Shown here: one piece after another, positions 32,864 through 42,508 of the stretch
Layout: every line of letters begins with the position of its first letter
How positions within the stretch are numbered: position 1 is the first letter of the stretch
Assembly (NCBI GenBank): GCA_046351215.1
Contig: JAXLYX010000007.1
Span: 62,001 to 126,000, forward strand
From: JAXLYX01 sp046351215
GTDB taxonomy: Bacteria; Myxococcota_A; Polyangia; Polyangiales; Houyiibacteriaceae
Direction: 5' to 3'
DNA length: 64,000 nucleotides
Translations under genes and position numbers: made by a program
Notes under the pieces: model-generated
The model's database searches: none
Told to the model about the DNA's origin: nothing
What the model saw: the letters and a program-made list of their open reading frames with translations, nothing else

Positions 32864-34353
32864 GCCATGCCTCCCGCGCTCAGGATGAGATCGTAGTCCG
32901 CGAGGTCGACGATCGGCTCCGCGATGTGCGGCGCAGTGGCTGGAATCCGTGGAGCCCCGATCAGCTCCTTCAGCGATTCGACGTCGGGAACGCCTCGCGC
33001 ATCGAGAACGATGGCGAGCGCGGTCTCGACGTCGGCTTCGCTCGTGGCCGCGGCGAGGTGCAGGATCCGAAGGTACTCGAGGTCCTTCTTCGTCGTCGAC
33101 TCGCCACCCACGATCGCGTCGTACGCGCGCCGGAACACGAGGCTCGGAAAGAGGTCTTCTCGGTAGCGGTACCGAGCGAAGGCGCCAGGCTTCTGGACCA
33201 GCGACCAGATGATGTGGCGGTAGTTGATGCGGTGCCCGTTCCGTCCCGTCAGCCGTTCGATCTCGATCGGTGCGGTCTGGGGGAAATGCACGCGGAGCAC
33301 GCGCTCGTAAAGCCGGACGCGAACGCTCTCGCCGATGAGGCGTGAGGGCACCGAGTACGTGTTGTGCTCCACGCGGATCGTGCTCCAGCTCGTGACCTTG
33401 ACGTCGAGCTCCTTGAACTCGGGAAGGCGGTCCACGCGCACCTGCGGCATCACGGCGAGCTCCTCGGAGAGGCGTTCGCGGCGGACTCGGTTCCCCCGCT
33501 CGATGGGGTCTTCGGCGAGCCAGCGCTCGTAGGCCTCGACGCTGTCGAAGTCGCGGCTTCCGCGGACGAGGAGACGCTGTTCGATGCGGCGTTTCAGCGC
33601 TCGGTGAGAGGCCTCCACGTCGCCGTTCTGCTCCTTCTCGCCGACGCCGATCGTCCGCGGCTTCATGTCGAAGTGAGCGAGCATCGACACGTAGTTGCGG
33701 TTGAAGTCTCGCGTTCCATCGCCGACCTCGTGGGTTGCCGACGTCGAGTGGTCCGTCTGCAGCCACTCCGGATGGTGGCCGAGCCGGAAAAGAGCCGACT
33801 GCAGTCCACGTCGCAGCGCCGCGAACGACTCGCTGAGGCACGTGGTCACCCACTCCCAGTTCGAGAACGGGAGAACGAAGTGGCAGAGAAGGTGGGCGAA
33901 GGCCACGCCGAGGATCGTGATGTGGAGCTCGGCGCCGTCGGTGAAGTCGAGCTGCGCTGCCTCGCCCGGACGGTGCTCCTGCGAGAAGAACACCTCCCGC
34001 TCCGGACCCTCGCTCGCCCGCCAGTGCCGCACCTTCCGCTGCAGCGTGCGCAGCTGCCCGTCGTCGTACACGCCGGGCCTGTGCTCCTGGAGCAACTCGA
34101 AGAGCGTCTTCGCCTCGAGCCCGGGCTCGGCCTTGAGCTTCATGCGAACCCACTCCCAGTCGCGCTCGTCGAACGGATCGGGGCGCGTCCGATACGTCCG
34201 CAGCGCCTTCAGCTCGCTCGGCAGCTTGCCCTCCGCGAGGTACTTGCTCGCCGTCTTGCGGTCCATCCCGGCCTTCGCCGCGGCCAGTCCGACCTGACCG
34301 TGCTTCTCGAATTCCCTCATCAGTCTGCTCACTTGCGCGTTGCTCACGGTCAC
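32860..34353 (-). CDS. istA: IS21 transposase IstA
   Basis: 497 residues. An N-terminal HTH (GLAAAKAGMDRKTASKYLAEG) is followed by the rve core with Asp in AAQLDFTDGAEL, Asp in WLQTDHSTSA and Glu in EKEQNGDVEASHRALK, then the C-terminal beta-barrel (HNTYSVPSRLIGESVRVRLYE). It cuts and joins the IS ends as a DDE enzyme. The start is a GTG at 34353, ~100 bp inside the element's end. Confidence 0.93.
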   Translation of the reverse strand: MTVSNAQVSRLMREFEKHGQVGLAAAKAGMDRKTASKYLAEGKLPSELKALRTYRTRPDPFDERDWEWVRMKLKAEPGLEAKTLFELLQEHRPGVYDDGQLRTLQRKVRHWRASEGPEREVFFSQEHRPGEAAQLDFTDGAELHITILGVAFAHLLCHFVLPFSNWEWVTTCLSESFAALRRGLQSALFRLGHHPEWLQTDHSTSATHEVGDGTRDFNRNYVSMLAHFDMKPRTIGVGEKEQNGDVEASHRALKRRIEQRLLVRGSRDFDSVEAYERWLAEDPIERGNRVRRERLSEELAVMPQVRVDRLPEFKELDVKVTSWSTIRVEHNTYSVPSRLIGESVRVRLYERVLRVHFPQTAPIEIERLTGRNGHRINYRHIIWSLVQKPGAFARYRYREDLFPSLVFRRAYDAIVGGESTTKKDLEYLRILHLAAATSEADVETALAIVLDARGVPDVESLKELIGAPRIPATAPHIAEPIVDLADYDLILSAGGMA

Positions 34354-34582
34354 GGTCGGGCCTCGTGGAGGTCCCGATCCTGCCCGCGATCACGCCGCTG
34401 TCAGATGGGGCGTTCTAGTTGTCGCTGGCGGGGAATTCTTATTGTCGCTGAGCACCGGGGTCTGGATCCGAGACGAGAGAGCCGCGTTCCTCGGTCCACG
34501 GATCTACGAGCCATCGAGCCCGTGAGAATCACGCCGCCCAGGTCGCCCTGCACGGCGAGTCGCGGTCCGAAGAGGCTGCGGG

Positions 34583-37500
34583 TCAGTCCTCCCGACGAAC
34601 CGGCTCGGCATCACTCGACACGACGCGCTCGCGTGCCGCGAGATAGTCGTCGCTGAGGACGAAGCGCAGCACGGACGCGAGCCCGGGAGATGCCTTGGCG
34701 GCTTCGCGGAAGCGATCCTCGCTGCCGAGGTCGTGCGCGGCCACGGCGTCGTCGTCCATCGCGAGGCCTCGGAGCGCATCCTGCACGCGTCCCGCGGCGA
34801 CGAGACCCACGCGCGCGGCGAGGCCCTCCACGATGGCCTTCACGACGGGCCACGTGAATGGAACGGCCAGTCGGACCATGGCGTCCCGCATCCGCGCCTG
34901 ATGCCGCGCCGGCACCGTATGCCAGAGCTCGGCCGCGAGCGCAGCCGCCTCGCGGCCCACGGGGCCGGTCTGGTCGGGAGAGCCGAAGGCCGCGTGGAGC
35001 GCCTCCACGAGGACACGCGCTCTCGCTTCCTCCTGCGCCGCGACGAGCACTCCGCTCGGCGACGCGAGCGACATCGCGCGGGCCAATCGGAAGCGCAGGA
35101 GCTCGACTTCCTTCTCCAGGTTCTCGCGGACGACGATGGAGGGAGGCTGGGTCGGTAGGACCGCGACGTCGCGCTCGATCCCTTCGTGGAGGTACAGGGG
35201 GATCTCCGCTCGGCCGAGGACGAGGACGAGATCCGCGTGCGTGCGAGCCAGAGGCCGCGACGAGAGGGGCGGCACCTGCTGCGTCCCGACGAGACCGAAG
35301 CTGGCGAGCGTGCGCCGGAAGAGCGGCATCCCCCCTTGCCATGCGAGCTCGAGGAGCTCGAGCACCGCCTCTTCGTGCGGATCGCGCACGAGTGTGGCGA
35401 GCTCGCCGCCGAGCACGGAGGCGAGCCGCGTGGCGCGCGTCTCGTCCGGTGCAGGATGCGACGGATCGAAGCTCGACACGACGGCGCCGGCGACCGCTCC
35501 GAGGGCGAGGCGCCCCGTTCGCTCGGCCAGCGACGCGAGCGTTCGCCACGCCGTCGTCCGGGTGGGATCCGTACGCAGGAGGCTGCGGAGGACGCGGACG
35601 GCCTCGGCCTCGCGGCCCGGCGTCGCCGCGAGGAGGCTCGCCCACTCGCCCAGGGCTTCCGCGTCGCCACGCGCCGCGCGCGCCGAGAGCTCGCGCTCGT
35701 GGTCGTCGGTGGGGACGGATGGGCGGACTTCCGGCTTCTTCGCCCCGCCGACGTCGATCCAGCTGTCGGTCAGCGTGTCGCGGCGGATGCCGGAGGCCGC
35801 TGCGCCCGCGTTCGCGACGAGCGGGTGGGGCGGGGTCGGAATCGTCGGAACCGCGCTCTTCGGTCGCACCGAGTGCGGCACCGAAGGGTGGGGGGAGCGC
35901 AGCGTGTCGCGCGGCTGCGCCAGGGCCATCGCTTCGTTGCGGAGCGCGAGCGCGCGCTCGTGGTCGGCGACCAGCGCGAGCGCTCCCTCGATGCGCGCCT
36001 GGGCGTCCTCCCGGTTGCCCGAGTCGAGGAGATACCGGGCCGCGTCGCATTGGAGCTCGGCCGCCTCGACGCGGTCGGCGTCGTCGTTCTCGAGCGCGAT
36101 CTTCACGCCGCGATCGACGTGCGCGATGGCCGACCCGAGCTCGTGGCGATCCTCCCATTCGACCGAGGCGAGGATGCGCAGGCAGCGGATCTGATCGTCC
36201 GCGTCCCAGCTCATGTCGACGCGATTGCCGAGGACCTCGACGACCTCGGCCAGCGCCGCGTCGGAGCGCGTGGCGTCCCGTTCGCGGAGGCGCCGCGCGA
36301 GCCGGCGGACGTCTCCGAGCAGCTCCGATCGACCGGTCGAGCGCCATGCCTCGAAGAGGAGGTCGAACGCCCGACCGGGATCGTCCAGTGGACCTTCGCA
36401 GAGCGCCGCCGTGTTGTGGAGCAGCGCCATCCGGCGATCGACGTGGGTTGCGATCTCGACGAGCGCGAGCAGGGCGTCGACGAGGTCGTTCCATCGTCCG
36501 AGCGAGGCGGACAGCCGCTCGATCGCCTGGAACACCACGCCGTCGCTCGGGGAGAGACGGAAGCAGGCGACGTAGGCATCGAGCGCCGACTGGGCCTGGC
36601 CGGCGCGCTCGAGCCATCGCGCCTCGCGGTAGCGGATGCCGCGCCGTCCGTGGTCCCCGAGCGCCTTCTCGCGCAGCGTCGCGTAGGTGTCGACGGCCGC
36701 CTGCACGTCCGCGGTGACCAGGGCCGCCCGTTCGAAGGCGACGAGCAGTGCCGGGCTTCCGGGCGCGCGATCGAGCCCCTCGCGCGCCAGGTCGAGCGCC
36801 GCCTTCGGATCGCCGAGGTGCGTCTCGGCGATGTGGACGGCGTGCTCGTAGAGGCTCGCGGACGGTCCCGGGGCCGCTTCGGCGGCGAAGGCCCGAAGGA
36901 AGACGACGGCCCGCGCCGGCGCTCCCCAGCGGACGAGGGCGGCCGCCGCGCGATGCACGACCCGCTCGGGTTCGGCGGCCTCCGAGACGAGTCGACGCAG
37001 GAAGCCCTCCGCGCGTTCGGGGTCACGTGCGACGACGAGGGCGGCGAGCGCGAGGTGGAGCAGCCTGGAGGCGCGCGCCTCGGGCGTGCTCGCGGCCTCG
37101 AGGCGGAGCGCGAGGACGGCGAGCAAGCGCTCGGGCTCGCGGGCCTCGGCGTAGAGATGCGAGAGCCGGTCCCAGGCGTCCGCCGCCTCGGGCACCTCGG
37201 CGAGCAGGCGGAGATACGTGCGGGCCTCGCGCGCGGGCTCCTTCGCTTCCGCGTACATCGCTGCCAGCGCGCGCAGGTTCGTCGCCCGGGAGGCCCCCTC
37301 CGTCCAGGCGATCGCGCGCTCGATGGCGGCGACCCGACGTTCGAAGAGGCCGCTCTGCTCGGCGTAGCGGTGCGCAGCCGCGACGAAGCGTCCATCTCCC
37401 AGCCGATCCACGGCGAGCAGGGCGACCGTCGCCGCGTCGACGGGATCGCCGTGCCCGAGCACTTCGAGCGCTCGCTCCACGAGGTCGGCCGTCTGGTCGG

Positions 37501-40500
37501 AGAGCGCGGGAGGCGCGAGGGCCTGCTCGGCGGCGAGGAGCACGGCCTGCACGTCCTGATCGTCGATCGCCTGCCGCAAGCGGAGCGGAGCGATCGCGAC
37601 GGGGTCGTCGCCGATCCTGCATCGAGCTTCGACGAGCGCCTTCGCGGTGGCCGTGTCGCCTCGCTCGCGCGCGAGATGCAGCCCGAGGCCGAGGAGCCCC
37701 GGAGTGTCCCCGACGACGCTCCGGGCGGCCTCGACGATCTCCGCGGCGCGCGCGGGCGTCAGCGCGTCCACGTGGTCGAGGAGGATCGGAAGCGCCTCGA
37801 GGCAGGCGGGATCGTTCGTGAAGGCGGTATCCGCGTAGTACACCGCCGTCGCGGCGTCCCCGAGCGACGACTCGAGGCGCGCCCGACGTGCGAGGACGGC
37901 GGCCTGCTCGCCGACGGTCGTCGCCTCCGCGACCAGGCGCTCCAGCGCGAACCTCAGGTTCTCCGCGTCTCCGAGCGCTCGCGCTGCGAGCTCGAGACGA
38001 AGCGTCGCGTCACGGCGCTCGGGCGCGAGCGTCGTCACGACGGCGGCCGCGTAGCGGGTCACGTCGGGCTGCGCGGTCCACGCGGAGAGACCCATCAGGA
38101 GGTCGGCGTAGCGAAGCCGCTCCGAATCGCTCGTCGCGGACTCGATCCGGCGCAGTGCCAGCGCCACGCGCCCCTGGTCGTCGCCGATCCGCGAGAGCAG
38201 CCGATCGATCGCGAGGGCCGTCGCCGCGTCCGAGGGATCCGCGGAGAGGACCGCGTCGGCGAGCGCGATGGCACGCTCGCGCTCCTCCGGATGCTCGCGC
38301 AGGAGCCCGGCGAGCTTCCGCTCGGCGGTCGGCCGCGACGTATCGTCCGCGCCGCGCACATCGGTCTCGGCCATCTGGAGCAGACCGAAGCCGATGTCGG
38401 TCTTCGCGCGAAGCGTCTCGGCTCGAGCCCGCACCTCGGCGACCATGCCCTCGAGCGCTCGACGCGTGTGCTCGTCGGCGCCGTCGAGGCGATTGCGCAG
38501 CCGCGACTCGAGCCGCGCCAGTGCCCACGTCGACAGATGCGGCGCGGCGAGATCGATCTCGGCGAGGACGGCGAGCTCCTGCATGCGGCGCTCGACACCA
38601 TCGGCCATGCCTCCCGCGGCGGCGCGGATCGCGCGCTCGAGCGCGTCGGCGTGCAGCGAGAGGTCGCGCGCATGCTCGGCGAGGCGACGGTGTCGCGCGG
38701 CGAGGGCGTCGTCTCCGGGGGCGAGCGCCAGCGCGCGACCGAGGAGCTCGAGCGCCCAGGCGCTTCCCGCGGAGGCCTGGTCGACCGCGGCGCTCGCCTC
38801 GGCGAGCAGGGCGGCGGCGCGGTCGGGCGGGGCCACGCGTGCCGCAGCCTCGAGCAGGAGCGCACGCTGCGACGGATCGACGCACGTCTCGGCGTACGCG
38901 GCGAGCGTCTCGGAGAACGACACGGGCGTGGCGCTGCTCTCGAACGCCTCGAGGTGGAACGCCATCGCCAGGTCGATGCGGGACCCGCGCTCGGCGGCCT
39001 CGGCGGCCGTCGCGAGCAAGCGGCTGCGCGTCTCCGGATCCGCGACCCGGCGGGCGCGGTGCGCGACGAAGACGCCGGCCGCGGCCCCGTGGCCGAGGGC
39101 GAGGGCCGCGCGGCCCTCGAGCTCGATCGCGACGGGATGCGCGGGCACGACGTCGAGGACCATCTCGGCCCAGGCGCGTGCGACCTCCGGTTGGTGATCG
39201 AGGCGGAGCTCGGCCGCGCGCAGCGCCGCCGCGACCGCGCCCTCGGTGTCCCCGTGCGAGGCGCGTAGACGTGCGAGCAGCTCGAACGCCGACGGCGAGT
39301 CGGGGTTGGCCTCGGCGGCGGCCTCGACGGCGGTCCGAGCCGCCTCGGCGTCTCCGCCGCGCGCTTCGAGCCGTGCGGCCTCGAGGAGGCACTCGGCCCG
39401 GTGCAGCCCGTCGGTCGCCATCCGGGCGGCCGCGCGCGCGTAGGCGCGTGCGAGATCGAGCTTGCCCACCGACGCACAGAGCGCGGCGGACTCACGGAGC
39501 GCGGCGAGACTCTGCGGATCGGCGGCGGCCGCCTCGCGGCTCGCGCGCGCCGCCTCCTCGAGCGACCGGTGATGGCGCAGCCACAGCCTCGCGTAGGCGA
39601 GCCAGGCCTCGGCGCGCTCGGGACCGGACGCCTGCGTCTGCTCGAGGCTCGCGATGCGCCGCTCCGCTTCGTCGAGCGGATCGGTCCACGGAGAGCCGGC
39701 CGGCGGAAGCTCCGGAAGGTCGCCGGCCACGTCGAAATCCGAGGCGTCCACGGCCGATTCTCCGGGATCGAGGCGGCGCACCGGCTCCCTCGGCGGCTGC
39801 GGAGAGCCGGGCCGGAGGGTGTCGCGGAAGCGCGGCGCGGACGCCGGCACGCGATGGCTCGGGGGCGGGGACGAGGGGGTGCTCGAGGGCGGCGTCACGT
39901 GGATGCCTGCTTCCTGGGCGGACTCGACGGTCACGGGAGGGGGCGGTGCGCTGTTCGGCCGCGGAGGGGGCGGTGCGACGCTCAGGGGACGCGGGGGGGG
40001 CGGCGCGCTGTGGCGATCCGGTTGGAGCACCATCAATCCGGCGCGGATCAGCGCGGCGATGCGCGACGCGGCCGCGGGCGACCGCTTCAGGCACTCGTAG
40101 ACGTGAGCGCCATCCACGTCGTCGCCGAGCGCGCTCCAGCGCCTCGCGGTGTCGAGGTGCGGCCCTTCCGCCCAATGGAGGTAGGCGCTCGCCCGCTCGC
40201 CCACGAGACCGGCGTCGTTCTCCCCGGCACGACGCTCGAGAGCGTCGAGCAGGAGCGGTGGCATGGGCTCGGCGTAGCCCTCCGCGTCGACGGTGGCGTC
40301 CGGCTCGAACGCAGGGAGGCCTTCGGCGGACTCCTCTTCGACCGCCAGACCGCGCACGAGCCGATCGAGCATCATCGCGCGGCGCGTGGTGCGGATCGCG
40401 GCCTCCGGGACGCGCATCGTCCGCAGGGCCGCTTCGTGGGAGACGCCGGCCGAGAGCGCCTTGCGGACCTCCTGTGCCTGCTCCGCCGAGAGTCGGCCCG

Positions 40501-40678
40501 CATGCACCATGAAGTCCTCGAGGGGCTCGTCGTGCTCGCTGCCGAGCACGTCGACGACCATGCCGCGACGCAACACGAGGGTGCGTCCACCGATGCGGAT
40601 CGTGCCGTCCGCTCCGCGCCCCGCGAGCTCCATCAGGAGACGAGCGAGCGGGCTCGACGAAAGTCCCCTCGAAGCCAT
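34583..40678 (-). CDS. Giant PATAN (DUF4388)-TPR protein
   Basis: 2031 residues, one of the longest genes here. The N-terminal ~100 residues (ARLLMELAGRGADGTIRIGGRTLVL) resemble a PATAN/DUF4388 domain, common in myxobacterial signalling proteins. A Pro/Ser-rich low-complexity linker (about 225-300) follows. From about 330 to 1600 there are tens of degenerate TPR pairs. The C-terminal ~400 residues are separate: Pro-rich linker, then a helical domain (RLASVLGGELATLVRD, EKEVELLRFRLARAMSLASPSGVL). No signal peptide or membrane helix. It is probably a cytoplasmic scaffold. It lies 69 bp behind the sppA gene and may share its transcript. The start at 40678 (MASRGLSS) is the only sensible one. Confidence 0.85.
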   Translation of the reverse strand: MASRGLSSSPLARLLMELAGRGADGTIRIGGRTLVLRRGMVVDVLGSEHDEPLEDFMVHAGRLSAEQAQEVRKALSAGVSHEAALRTMRVPEAAIRTTRRAMMLDRLVRGLAVEEESAEGLPAFEPDATVDAEGYAEPMPPLLLDALERRAGENDAGLVGERASAYLHWAEGPHLDTARRWSALGDDVDGAHVYECLKRSPAAASRIAALIRAGLMVLQPDRHSAPPPPRPLSVAPPPPRPNSAPPPPVTVESAQEAGIHVTPPSSTPSSPPPSHRVPASAPRFRDTLRPGSPQPPREPVRRLDPGESAVDASDFDVAGDLPELPPAGSPWTDPLDEAERRIASLEQTQASGPERAEAWLAYARLWLRHHRSLEEAARASREAAAADPQSLAALRESAALCASVGKLDLARAYARAAARMATDGLHRAECLLEAARLEARGGDAEAARTAVEAAAEANPDSPSAFELLARLRASHGDTEGAVAAALRAAELRLDHQPEVARAWAEMVLDVVPAHPVAIELEGRAALALGHGAAAGVFVAHRARRVADPETRSRLLATAAEAAERGSRIDLAMAFHLEAFESSATPVSFSETLAAYAETCVDPSQRALLLEAAARVAPPDRAAALLAEASAAVDQASAGSAWALELLGRALALAPGDDALAARHRRLAEHARDLSLHADALERAIRAAAGGMADGVERRMQELAVLAEIDLAAPHLSTWALARLESRLRNRLDGADEHTRRALEGMVAEVRARAETLRAKTDIGFGLLQMAETDVRGADDTSRPTAERKLAGLLREHPEERERAIALADAVLSADPSDAATALAIDRLLSRIGDDQGRVALALRRIESATSDSERLRYADLLMGLSAWTAQPDVTRYAAAVVTTLAPERRDATLRLELAARALGDAENLRFALERLVAEATTVGEQAAVLARRARLESSLGDAATAVYYADTAFTNDPACLEALPILLDHVDALTPARAAEIVEAARSVVGDTPGLLGLGLHLARERGDTATAKALVEARCRIGDDPVAIAPLRLRQAIDDQDVQAVLLAAEQALAPPALSDQTADLVERALEVLGHGDPVDAATVALLAVDRLGDGRFVAAAHRYAEQSGLFERRVAAIERAIAWTEGASRATNLRALAAMYAEAKEPAREARTYLRLLAEVPEAADAWDRLSHLYAEAREPERLLAVLALRLEAASTPEARASRLLHLALAALVVARDPERAEGFLRRLVSEAAEPERVVHRAAAALVRWGAPARAVVFLRAFAAEAAPGPSASLYEHAVHIAETHLGDPKAALDLAREGLDRAPGSPALLVAFERAALVTADVQAAVDTYATLREKALGDHGRRGIRYREARWLERAGQAQSALDAYVACFRLSPSDGVVFQAIERLSASLGRWNDLVDALLALVEIATHVDRRMALLHNTAALCEGPLDDPGRAFDLLFEAWRSTGRSELLGDVRRLARRLRERDATRSDAALAEVVEVLGNRVDMSWDADDQIRCLRILASVEWEDRHELGSAIAHVDRGVKIALENDDADRVEAAELQCDAARYLLDSGNREDAQARIEGALALVADHERALALRNEAMALAQPRDTLRSPHPSVPHSVRPKSAVPTIPTPPHPLVANAGAAASGIRRDTLTDSWIDVGGAKKPEVRPSVPTDDHERELSARAARGDAEALGEWASLLAATPGREAEAVRVLRSLLRTDPTRTTAWRTLASLAERTGRLALGAVAGAVVSSFDPSHPAPDETRATRLASVLGGELATLVRDPHEEAVLELLELAWQGGMPLFRRTLASFGLVGTQQVPPLSSRPLARTHADLVLVLGRAEIPLYLHEGIERDVAVLPTQPPSIVVRENLEKEVELLRFRLARAMSLASPSGVLVAAQEEARARVLVEALHAAFGSPDQTGPVGREAAALAAELWHTVPARHQARMRDAMVRLAVPFTWPVVKAIVEGLAARVGLVAAGRVQDALRGLAMDDDAVAAHDLGSEDRFREAAKASPGLASVLRFVLSDDYLAARERVVSSDAEPVRRED

Positions 40679-40747
40679 TCGGGCTCGGAGGTTATCAAGC
40701 TTCCCAGGCGAAGTGTGACCGAATCGGTCGGTCGGCCCCCGGGCACC

Positions 40748-42508
40748 TCAGCGCAGGTCGAGCCAGTAGGGAAGGCTCGCGTACGCGGACTCGCCCGACC
40801 TGAGGAGCTCCACCGTGGCGCGCAACGGGGCGAGCTCGGGCGGCAAGAAGGAGAGGGCCGTCGGCGCGAGCGCGGCCTCGCCGTCGCCCAGCCACTCCCC
40901 GAGCACGTCGAAGAGCCCCTGACGCCGCTGCCACTCGACGATGCGCGTGTCGGCGCCGACGCTCCCGAGCGCGCGGGCACGCACGAACGCGTCCTCGAGC
41001 CCGCCGAGGCCGTCGACGAGGCCGGCCTCCTCGGCGTCCTCCGCCGCGAAGATCCGACCCTCCGCCGCCGCGGCGAGCCGCGCGCCCTCGAGGTGCCGCC
41101 CCTCGCGCACCCGCGAGAGGAAGCGCTCGTACGTGCGCTGCATGAGCGTGCCGAGGACGCGACGTTCCTCGTCGTCGAACCTCTGGAACGGGAAGAAGAT
41201 GTCCGCGTGCGCGCCTCGGGACAGCACCACGCTCGACACGCCGAGGCGTTCGAGCAGGGCCGAGACCTCCACCTTCCCTCCGACCACGCCGATCGAGCCG
41301 ACCAGGCTGCTGCGATCCGCGAGGATGGTGGTCGCGGCGGATGCCACGTAGTAGCCCCCGCTCGCGGCCATGCCTCCGACCGAGGCGACGACGGGCTTGC
41401 GACGCGCGAGCCGCCGCACGGCGTGCCACATGCGGTCGCTCGCGAGGGCCGAGCCGCCGGGGCTGTCGATCCGCAGCACGACGCCGCGGCAGTGCGGATC
41501 GTCCGCGAGCCGCCGCATCTCCGCGACGAACGGACCCGAGCGCGCCTCTCCCGTGCGCGGGGTCTCGCCGTCGGTGATCGTTCCCTCGAGGCGAGCGAGC
41601 GCGACGTAGGGGGTGCGCGAGGCTTCCTCGTCCGGGCCGGAGGAGAGGGCCTCGAGGAGCTCCGACAGGGTCTTGGGTCCTTCCTGGCGGCCGAGCGCAT
41701 GGCGCGTGACCCGCTCGGCGTGGGCCGCGGCCTTCGCGTGGGCGCGGGCCTCGTCGTCGAATTCCGCGTCGTCGATGAGCCGATGGACCCGCGCGCTCTC
41801 GCCATCGAACGGACCCTGATCGACGAGGCGCTGGGCGGCGTCCCGTCCGCCCCCGATCCTCCGTCCGACGACGTCGAGGAGGCGGCCGTGGCGTCGGTCG
41901 AGGAGCCGGTTCAGCGAGGTCCGGACCTCGTCCGGCATGTCGTCACGCGTGAACGGATCCGCGGCCCCCTTGAATCGGCCGACCTGGAGGAGGTCGGCGG
42001 AGACCCCGAGGCTCGCGAGGAGGCTCCTCACGTAGACCACCTGGATCGAACCGCCGAGCAGGGCGAGCTGGCCCCCGGGTGTCATCGTGATTCGATTGCA
42101 GGCGGCCGCCGCAAGCGCGTAGGACGTGTTGTCCGCGTTCTCGAAGTGGCAGTGGACGGGCTTGCCGGCGTGCGAGAGGCGGCCGAGCGCGGCAGCGAGC
42201 TCGTCTCCGATCGCGGCCTCCCCGAGCATCGGCCCGAGACGAACGAGGACGCCCCCCACGGTTCGATCGTCCGCCGCTTCCCGGATGGCCGTCAGGACCT
42301 CCCGAAGCGTCGGCTGAGGCGTGGCGAAGGCGCCTCCGTGGCTCTCGGACACGCCCCCCGAGAGGTCGAGCTCCACGAGACGCCGGGGCTCGTCCGAGGC
42401 CGAAGATGCAGTCGACTCGGGCCGTGGCTCGCGCCCGGGAGCCTTCCCGCATCCACTCGCGAGGGCCGCGAGGAGGAGGGCGCGCGCGAGCCGTCGAGCC
42501 GGGCTCAA
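40748..42508 (-). CDS. sppA: Signal peptide peptidase SppA (lipoprotein form)
   Basis: 586 residues, the double-domain length of E. coli SppA. The general-base Lys is in QVGRFKGAADPF (N-terminal domain) and the Ser nucleophile in VGGMAASGGYYVASAA (C-terminal domain); IDSPGGSALASD supports the ClpP-like fold. It degrades cleaved signal peptides in the membrane. The N-terminus (ALLLAALASGC) is a lipoprotein signal in place of the usual transmembrane helix. The start is a TTG at 42508 overlapping the upstream TGA (TTGA). It lies between two TPR-protein genes on the same strand. Confidence 0.9.
   Translation of the reverse strand: MSPARRLARALLLAALASGCGKAPGREPRPESTASSASDEPRRLVELDLSGGVSESHGGAFATPQPTLREVLTAIREAADDRTVGGVLVRLGPMLGEAAIGDELAAALGRLSHAGKPVHCHFENADNTSYALAAAACNRITMTPGGQLALLGGSIQVVYVRSLLASLGVSADLLQVGRFKGAADPFTRDDMPDEVRTSLNRLLDRRHGRLLDVVGRRIGGGRDAAQRLVDQGPFDGESARVHRLIDDAEFDDEARAHAKAAAHAERVTRHALGRQEGPKTLSELLEALSSGPDEEASRTPYVALARLEGTITDGETPRTGEARSGPFVAEMRRLADDPHCRGVVLRIDSPGGSALASDRMWHAVRRLARRKPVVASVGGMAASGGYYVASAATTILADRSSLVGSIGVVGGKVEVSALLERLGVSSVVLSRGAHADIFFPFQRFDDEERRVLGTLMQRTYERFLSRVREGRHLEGARLAAAAEGRIFAAEDAEEAGLVDGLGGLEDAFVRARALGSVGADTRIVEWQRRQGLFDVLGEWLGDGEAALAPTALSFLPPELAPLRATVELLRSGESAYASLPYWLDLR

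Larger units (their letters stand above)
31978..34454 (-). mobile_element. IS21-family insertion sequence
   Basis: The 2477-bp element carries istA and istB on the minus strand. It is flanked by a 6-bp target duplication CCGGGG (31972-31977 and 34455-34460). Both ends start TGCTC on their own strand. Each end has two copies of a ~20-bp sequence with core CGACAACTAGAA: exact 22-bp copies at 31982-32003 and 32006-32027, and divergent inverted copies at 34407-34426 and 34430-34450. Multiple terminal repeats and 4-8 bp duplications are hallmarks of IS21. Both genes are intact. Confidence 0.93.

Noticed and set aside
35186..39268. 1360-codon plus-strand frame opposite the giant TPR gene
   Set aside because: Shadow of the minus-strand gene's codon bias; no ribosome site or family pattern.
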